40,025 bases of DNA from an uncultured Clostridium sp. (GTDB lineage Bacteria; Bacillota; Clostridia; Peptostreptococcales; Peptostreptococcaceae). The DNA is taken from NCBI GenBank assembly GCA_945931665.1, contig CAMEPL010000015.1, forward strand, positions 1 through 40,025, given 5' to 3'. The translations under genes were made by a program, and so were the position numbers. The notes beneath the pieces are model-generated. The model was not told the DNA's origin and did no database searches. It saw only the letters and a list, made by a program, of their open reading frames with translations. Of this stretch, positions 35,504-40,025 are shown piece after piece; the stretch's first letter is position 1; each line of letters starts with the position of its first letter.

Positions 35504-36394
35504 ATGTTCAAATCAGGATTTGTTAGTATAGTAGGTAGACCAAATGTAGGGAAATCAACATTAATGAATAATGTAGTAGGAGAAAAAATTGCTATAATGA
35601 GTGACAAGCCTCAAACTACAAGAAACACAATTCAAGCTGTGTACACTGATGAAGATTGCCAAATTGTATTTTTGGATACACCAGGTATACACAAACCAAA
35701 AAATAAACTAGGCGAATTTATGGTGAAATCAGCAACAGATGCGTTCAAAAATGTTGATTTAGTATTATTCGTAGTAGATGATTCTAAAAAAATCGGACCT
35801 GGAGATAGAAAAATAATAGAAGATTTAAAAGGAATAAAAACTCCAGTAATATTAGTTTTAAACAAAATAGATAAATTAGAAGAAGCTGAGTTATTTGAAT
35901 TAATGCATTTATATTCAAAAGAAGAAGTATTCAAAGAAATAGTTCCAATATCAGCTCTTAAAGGAAGAAATGTAAATGAACTATTAAAAGTTATAGGAAA
36001 ATACCTTGAAGAAGGTCCAAAATACTTCCCAGATTATATGATAACAGACCAACCAGAGAGAGTACTTGTTTCAGAATTAATAAGAGAAAAAGTATTACAC
36101 TACTTAAATGATGAAGTGCCTCATGGAGTTGCTGTAGAAGTTGAGAGAATGAAATCAAGACATGATAAAGATATAGTAGATATATCTGCTGTTATTTACT
36201 GTGAAAGAGATTCTCACAAAGGTATAATAATAGGGAAAAACGGTAGAAAATTAAAAGGTATAGGAAAATCAGCAAGAGAAGACATGGAGCTTTTATTAGG
36301 TTCAAAAATAAATCTCCAATTATGGGTAAAAGTAAAAGAGAACTGGAGAAATCTACAAAATTACATTAGTGATTTTGGATATAATGATAAATAA
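35504..36394 (+). CDS. era: GTPase Era (30S ribosome assembly)
   Basis: 296 residues. Era binds the 3' end of 16S rRNA and checks 30S maturation. SIVGRPNVGKSTLMNNV is G1, QTTRNTI G2, LDTPGI G3, LNKIDK G4 and SALKG G5. The C-terminal KH domain begins around residue 200 (VPHGVAVEVERM) and includes ICERDSHKGIIIGKNGRKLKGIGKSAREDME-type residues around the GxxG loop (IIGKNGRK). The start is ATG with TTAGGAG upstream. The next gene begins 11 bases after the stop. Confidence 0.97.
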   Translation: MFKSGFVSIVGRPNVGKSTLMNNVVGEKIAIMSDKPQTTRNTIQAVYTDEDCQIVFLDTPGIHKPKNKLGEFMVKSATDAFKNVDLVLFVVDDSKKIGPGDRKIIEDLKGIKTPVILVLNKIDKLEEAELFELMHLYSKEEVFKEIVPISALKGRNVNELLKVIGKYLEEGPKYFPDYMITDQPERVLVSELIREKVLHYLNDEVPHGVAVEVERMKSRHDKDIVDISAVIYCERDSHKGIIIGKNGRKLKGIGKSAREDMELLLGSKINLQLWVKVKENWRNLQNYISDFGYNDK

Positions 36395-36405
36395 AGGTGG
36401 ATTAT

Positions 36406-37794
36406 ATGGATAGGAAAAATGATGATTCTAGACTGTTGTTAGAACAGGTGAATGATTTATTAGAAAACAATAAAGTATTGGAACTAAGGGAACTATTAGA
36501 AGAATATCACACGATGGATATACTAGATGTAATGGAAAACTTAGATGAAGAAATGAAAGTAAAGCTTTTTGAGGTTTTGCCAATTGATGTATCAGCATCA
36601 ATACTAGAAGAAAGCGGATCAGACTTTTTTAGAACAATGCTTTCGTTAATAGACGTGCAACATGGAAGAAATATATTAGAACAAATGTCTCTTGATGATT
36701 TAACAGATATATTAAGTGAATTAGAAGATGATGAAAGACAGAGAATAATAAATCTATTAAATAAAGAAGATGCAGAAGACGTAAAAAAACTTCTTGGATA
36801 TGAAGAAGAGTCAACTGGTGGTATAATGACTACTGGTTATATTGAAGTCAACGAAAATATGACAGCAAAAGAAGCTATCGAGCATATGAGAAAAAATGCA
36901 GAAGATGCTGAAACTATTTACTACATATATGTTGTTGACAATGATGAAAAATTAGTAGGGGTATTATCTCTTAGAGAACTTATAACAGCTAGAGATTCTA
37001 TTGTTGTTGGGGATTTAATGAGTGAAAATATAATCTCAGTATATGATGATGACGATAGAGAACTAGCAGTAAAATTAGTATCTAAGTATGATTTAATAGC
37101 TATACCTGTTGTTGATAGAGAAAATGTTCTAAAAGGTATAATAACTGTCGATGATATAATAGACGTTATGGAAGAAGAAGCAACAGAGGATTTATATAAA
37201 TTAGCTGGTTCTTCTGAACATGAAAGAGATGTAGCCGAAAAACCAAATTCAACTATGTTAGAGCAAATAGCATCATCAGTAAGAGCTAGAATTCCTTGGT
37301 TAATATTGATATTAATAGGCGGATTATTCACAGCTATCATATTAACTAAAACTACTTTCGTAGAAGGGTTAACTTATGTTAAATTCTTATGCTTTGTACC
37401 TGTAATATTAGGTATGGGTGGAAGTGTTGGAATGCAAGCTTCATCACTTACAATAATGACTTTATCCAATAATGAGGAAAATATAGATTTTAAAACAGTA
37501 TTAAAAGAAGGTGCTGTTGGATTAATAACAGGATTAGTATGCTCTATTATAATTGGAATAATGGCGTATGTAATCTTAGATAATTTAAACATGGCTGTAG
37601 TAATAGCTATTTGTGTATTAATAAATATGGTTGTAGGATCTATGATAGGTAGTTTTACACCACTTATGTTAAAACATTTATCAGGAGATATATCTATAAT
37701 ATCTTCACCACTTATATCTGTTTTATTAGATATGATAGGTGTAGTATTATTTTTCATAATTACTACAATATTTTTGTCAAAAATTGTTTCGTAG
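36406..37794 (+). CDS. mgtE: magnesium transporter MgtE
   Basis: 462 residues. MgtE is a dimeric Mg2+ channel in the cytoplasmic membrane, gated by its own cytosolic Mg2+ sensors. The N-domain of helical repeats (~1-125) contains LDDLTDILSELEDDERQRIINLL and LLGYEEESTGGIMTTGYIEV. A CBS pair follows (~130-250). The plug helix and five transmembrane segments carry PVILGMGGSVGMQASSLTI, the pore region. I chose ATG 36406 with AAAGGTGG at 36393-36400; the in-frame GTG at 36397 overlaps that element. It interrupts the usual era-recO adjacency. No M-box riboswitch fits in the 11-base gap, so it has no dedicated Mg2+ leader. Confidence 0.94.
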   Translation: MDRKNDDSRLLLEQVNDLLENNKVLELRELLEEYHTMDILDVMENLDEEMKVKLFEVLPIDVSASILEESGSDFFRTMLSLIDVQHGRNILEQMSLDDLTDILSELEDDERQRIINLLNKEDAEDVKKLLGYEEESTGGIMTTGYIEVNENMTAKEAIEHMRKNAEDAETIYYIYVVDNDEKLVGVLSLRELITARDSIVVGDLMSENIISVYDDDDRELAVKLVSKYDLIAIPVVDRENVLKGIITVDDIIDVMEEEATEDLYKLAGSSEHERDVAEKPNSTMLEQIASSVRARIPWLILILIGGLFTAIILTKTTFVEGLTYVKFLCFVPVILGMGGSVGMQASSLTIMTLSNNEENIDFKTVLKEGAVGLITGLVCSIIIGIMAYVILDNLNMAVVIAICVLINMVVGSMIGSFTPLMLKHLSGDISIISSPLISVLLDMIGVVLFFIITTIFLSKIVS

Positions 37795-37809
37795 ATAAAT
37801 GAATTTTTT

Positions 37810-37858
37810 AACCTCTTCTTACAAAAACTATGAATAAAATGTAAGAAGGGGGTTTTTT
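37810..37858 (+). terminator. terminator after mgtE, overlapping the yqzL ribosome binding site
   Basis: AACCTCTTCTTAC (37810-37822) pairs with GTAAGAAGGGGGTT (37841-37854) with one G-U pair and one bulged G, followed by TTTTTT ending two bases before the yqzL ATG (37861). The AAGGGGG in the 3' arm is also the only ribosome binding site for yqzL. Confidence 0.8.
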
Positions 37859-37860
37859 AG

Positions 37861-38016
37861 ATGTATAAATTACTTTGGGAAGTTTTTAAAAAAACTGGAA
37901 GTATAGAAGCATATCTATACTTATATGATTATCGAATTTTAAATAAACAAAAATTCGAGAAAAGGGAGACGTTGAATAATAATGGTGATTGTAAACACCC
38001 AAGGAATAGTCCTTAG
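37861..38016 (+). CDS. yqzL: YqzL-like small protein
   Basis: 51 residues, too short for ordinary ORF filters. It begins [23 protein letters not shown], matching the pattern of YqzL (an aromatic N-terminus, WxxFxxTGxIxxYLxY), a tiny protein found next to recO in many Firmicutes; function unknown. The family core is done by about residue 37. The last ~13 residues come from reading into recO in another frame, because the stop (TAG, 38014-38016) lies 35 bases inside recO. Its AAGGGGG ribosome binding site (37846-37852) sits in the 3' arm of a terminator hairpin. Overlap suggests translational coupling to recO. Confidence 0.75.
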   Translation: MYKLLWEVFKKTGSIEAYLYLYDYRILNKQKFEKRETLNNNGDCKHPRNSP

Positions 38017-38746
38017 GGCAGTTAAATACAAAGAAAATGATTTAATACTAACTATATTTTCACGAAAACTCGGCAAGATATCTGCAATTGCAAAAGGCGC
38101 GAGAAGAACTAAAAGTGCACTCCTATCATCTTGTCAAGTTTTTGCATATTCAAACTTTACACTAAAAAAGCAAGGAAATATGTATAGAGTTAGTCAAACT
38201 GAAATTATAAAGAGTTTTTATGAAATATCTTATAACTTAGATGCTTTTTCATATGCTACGTATATTATTCAGCTTATTGACTATAATGTAGAAGATGAGA
38301 TAACAAATAATAGATTATTTATTTTACTAGCGCAGACTTTATATCTATTTTCTAAAGAAGAGATAGATATGGTATATATAAAAGATGTATTCGAATTAAA
38401 GTTTTTAGATTACATAGGATTCAAACCTGTAGTTAATAGATGTAGTAATTGCGGTAATAAAAATTTAAATAATAGTGTATTTAATATATATGAAGGAGGC
38501 GTTATTTGCGAAAATTGTAGAGAACTTTTTGAGTACAATATGAAAATTGATTTAACAACTATTAGACTAATGGAATATATATTAAATAATGACATTTTGA
38601 CATGCAATAAGGCGAGAGTATCAAAATATATAGTAAAGGAATTGGATATACTATTGAAAAGGTATTTAAATCAATATATTGACAACAGAGGGTTTAAGTC
38701 ATTAAACTTAATAGAAAGCATAGAAAATAAAAAGGGAGCTGAATAA
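37982..38746 (+). CDS. recO: DNA repair protein RecO
   Basis: 254 residues. RecO helps load RecA on SSB-coated DNA in the RecFOR pathway. The N-terminal OB fold has [41 protein letters not shown]. The helical C-terminal part includes a zinc finger, CSNCGN...CENC, at about residues 150-177. The start is ATG 37982, with GGGAG at 37964-37968, a long 13-base spacer, so termination of yqzL translation may assist. The next gene begins one base after the stop. Confidence 0.93.
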   Translation: MVIVNTQGIVLRAVKYKENDLILTIFSRKLGKISAIAKGARRTKSALLSSCQVFAYSNFTLKKQGNMYRVSQTEIIKSFYEISYNLDAFSYATYIIQLIDYNVEDEITNNRLFILLAQTLYLFSKEEIDMVYIKDVFELKFLDYIGFKPVVNRCSNCGNKNLNNSVFNIYEGGVICENCRELFEYNMKIDLTTIRLMEYILNNDILTCNKARVSKYIVKELDILLKRYLNQYIDNRGFKSLNLIESIENKKGAE

Positions 38747-38747
38747 T

Positions 38748-39359
38748 ATGAGTCAAGTAACAATAGAAGCCATAGATAAAGTATTGGCGAGATTACCAAA
38801 GGCAACTTATAAACAAGCTAAAGAAGCATTACAAAAAACTGACGGAAATGTAGTTGAGGCGATTATATACTTAGAATCAAACTATAGTGATTTAAAAGGA
38901 TCTCAAAAGAAAACTACTGAAATATTTGGGAAAAATACAGACGAATTAAAAGAACAAGTTTTAGACTTAATAAAGAAAAGTAATGTTGTTAGATTAATCA
39001 TCGAAAGAAAAGGCGAAACAATGTTAAATATACCACTTACTGTAGGTGTGGTAGGTGTTATAATAGGACCGATGCTTACTTTAGTTGGGTTATCAGCTGC
39101 AGTACTTTCAAAATGCAAGATAAAAATAGCAAATGAAGAAGGAGATACAGTTATTGATTTAGGAGAATTTAGCGAAGAAAAATTCAATACTATAAAAGAT
39201 ATGGTATCTACTAAAGCAAAAGATGTAAAAACAGCTTTAGACAAAAATAAAGAATCAAACACTTATCCTAACAATGAATCAAAAAAAGAAGATGATGAAA
39301 TAGTAATAAGTTTAGACAAAAAATCATACGACGTAAAAGACGACAAAAATAATCAATAA
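38748..39359 (+). CDS. DUF4342 protein with N-terminal UBA-like domain
   Basis: 203 residues. Residues ~1-45 look like a UBA/TS-N fold (ATYKQAKEALQKTDGNVVEAIIYLES), as in EF-Ts and nascent-chain-associated proteins. Residues ~60-145 match DUF4342. FGKNTDELKEQVLDLIKKSNVVRLIIERKGETMLNIPLTVGVVG leads into a hydrophobic hairpin (GVVGVIIGPMLTLVGLSAAVL) that may be membrane-embedded, and a short CKIKIANEEGDTVIDL strand pair. The tail (~150-203) is charged, Lys/Asp/Asn-rich and probably disordered. Function is unknown to me. It starts one base after recO with AAGGGAG at the recO end, and is followed by a terminator. Confidence 0.78.
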   Translation: MSQVTIEAIDKVLARLPKATYKQAKEALQKTDGNVVEAIIYLESNYSDLKGSQKKTTEIFGKNTDELKEQVLDLIKKSNVVRLIIERKGETMLNIPLTVGVVGVIIGPMLTLVGLSAAVLSKCKIKIANEEGDTVIDLGEFSEEKFNTIKDMVSTKAKDVKTALDKNKESNTYPNNESKKEDDEIVISLDKKSYDVKDDKNNQ

Positions 39360-39406
39360 TAATATAAAATAAACTGAAAATACATCGATATATTTAAAAA
39401 TTTTTA

Positions 39407-39440
39407 GGTAGGATAAATTTTATCTCTACCTTAATTTTTT
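39407..39440 (+). terminator. terminator after recO-DUF4342
   Basis: GGTAGGATAAA (39407-39417) pairs with TTTATCTCTACC (39419-39430) with one bulged base, followed by TTAATTTTTTT. The loop is small, so the innermost pairs may not form. Confidence 0.8.
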
Positions 39441-39490
39441 TGCATTTTAAATAAAGTTTTTTTTATAGTAAAAAAAATTACAATTTGGCT

Positions 39491-39646
39491 TATAATAGTA
39501 GATAGGGCAACAATATTGACAAATTAAAACACTTTTGTTATCCTAATCGTATTAACGAAGCACTTTAAAAGCCTTTCGTGTAAGCGAGAGGCTTTAATAT
39601 TATTAAGTAAAATAAATAAATTTTCATAATATATTAGAAAATATTA
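39491..39646 (+). promoter_or_regulatory. glyQ promoter region and two-hairpin leader
   Basis: A perfect TATAAT lies at 39491-39496 without a good -35, and a TTGACA at 39516-39521 has only TATCCT 17 bases later. Downstream is a first hairpin, TTTGTTA/TAACGAA (about 39534-39559), and a stronger one, AAAGCCTTTCG/CGAGAGGCTTT (about 39567-39594) with one G-U pair and a 6-base loop. The second is followed by AATATTATTAAG, not a clean T-run. I see no T-box consensus (GGTGGNACC type), which often precedes glyQS. The 301-base gap holds nothing else I can name. Confidence 0.4.
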
Positions 39647-39660
39647 CAGGAGGTATTATT

Positions 39661-40025
39661 ATGAATTTTCAAGAAATGATACTTGCTTTACAAAGCTATT
39701 GGGCTAAGCAAGGATGTATCATGATGCAACCTTACGATGTTGAAAAGGGTGCAGGAACTATGAATCCTAATACACTTTTACGTTCTTTAGGACCAGAGCC
39801 ATGGAGCGTATGTTATGTTGAACCATCTAGAAGACCTGCAGACGGTAGATATGGTGAAAATCCAAATAGATTATATCAACATCATCAATTCCAAGTTATA
39901 TTAAAACCATCACCAGATGATATACAAGATTTATATTTAAAAAGTTTAGAAGCTATAGGAATAAATCCATTAGAACACGATATAAGATTTGTTGAAGATA
40001 ACTGGGAATCAACTACAGTTGGTGC
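39661..40025 (+). CDS. glyQ: glycyl-tRNA synthetase alpha subunit, 5' part only
   Basis: 121 full codons, cut by the right edge (family length is about 290-300). GlyQ is the catalytic alpha subunit of the bacterial alpha2-beta2 glycyl-tRNA synthetase and joins glycine to tRNA-Gly. [18 protein letters not shown] begins the class II core. [39 protein letters not shown] and [17 protein letters not shown] are highly conserved signature segments. The start is ATG with AGGAGG at 39648-39653 and a 7-base spacer. glyS would be expected next, outside the window. Confidence 0.97.
   Translation, partial: MNFQEMILALQSYWAKQGCIMMQPYDVEKGAGTMNPNTLLRSLGPEPWSVCYVEPSRRPADGRYGENPNRLYQHHQFQVILKPSPDDIQDLYLKSLEAIGINPLEHDIRFVEDNWESTTVG

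Noticed and set aside
36395-36405. Possible Mg2+ riboswitch before mgtE
   Set aside because: The gap to era is 11 bases, far too short for an M-box.
36921-37757. Two long minus-strand frames opposite mgtE (139 and 127 codons)
   Set aside because: They are Ser/Ile/Thr-rich shadows of mgtE codons; no motif and no ribosome binding site.
38903-39262. 119-codon minus-strand frame opposite the DUF4342 gene
   Set aside because: It is a shadow frame with Ser/Phe/Thr bias and no start signals.
39442-39660. T-box riboswitch before glyQ
   Set aside because: I could not find the conserved T-box sequence or a terminator/antiterminator pair; the leader is also short.

Overview
The window is a very AT-rich, gene-dense stretch of core chromosome from a low-GC, endospore-forming member of the Clostridia. 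Sporulation genes (gpr, spoIIP, yqfC, yqfD), strong AGGAGG-type ribosome binding sites, many TTG starts, an HrcA/CIRCE heat-shock operon and the gene order all fit Peptostreptococcaceae (Clostridioides, Romboutsia, Paraclostridium and relatives). The species cannot be fixed by reading alone. I see no insertion sequence, prophage, CRISPR array, tRNA or rRNA.

Layout. 1-6106: the 3' end of comEA, an ApbE flavin transferase (minus strand), uracil-DNA glycosylase, a single-domain rhodanese, the tRNA t6A-cyclising enzyme TcdA, a GH25 lysozyme with four LysM repeats, and a secreted ComEC-type metallo-hydrolase lipoprotein (minus). 6272-11163: a DUF2156 protein coupled to an Eis-like acetyltransferase, a PLP aminotransferase and cyclopropane fatty acid synthase. 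11342-14005: a ComEC channel without its hydrolase domain, overlapping holA, then convergent rpsT. 14251-18393: gpr, spoIIP, a small membrane protein and lepA. 18601-19337: an odd Mur-ligase-like (CapB/PgsB N-half) gene. 19491-25617: hemW, then CIRCE-hrcA-grpE-dnaK and dnaJ. 25985-30229: prmA-rsmE-mtaB, a HIT protein, rpsU-yqeY. 30415-30912: TspO. 31049-39359: the conserved yqfC-yqfD-phoH-ybeY-dgkA/PAP2-cdd-era-mgtE-yqzL-recO-DUF4342 run, followed by glyQ, which leaves the window.

Functional threads. Ribosome and tRNA maturation dominate (rpsT, rpsU, lepA, prmA, rsmE, mtaB, tcdA, ybeY, era, glyQ). Others are protein folding (hrcA operon), DNA repair and replication (ung, recO, holA), DNA uptake (comEA, comEC and perhaps the lipoprotein hydrolase), spore formation and germination, and envelope lipids (cfa, dgkA/PAP2).

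The most interesting signals are small. (1) The rpsU transcript is predicted to begin exactly at an 11-bp hairpin whose 3' arm can also pair with a second copy of the same decamer next to the rpsU ribosome binding site, forming a switch-like leader. (2) The CapB-like gene has a good ribosome binding site but no ATG/GTG/TTG at the right distance, and it lacks the C-terminal Mur ligase domain. (3) A terminator hairpin carries the yqzL-recO ribosome binding site in its 3' arm. (4) A perfect 10-bp inverted repeat lies in the apbE/ung divergent region. (5) The ComEC channel and a ComEC-type extracellular hydrolase are encoded separately. I found no clear multi-gene defence, mobile or biosynthetic system that would count as a wholly new system.
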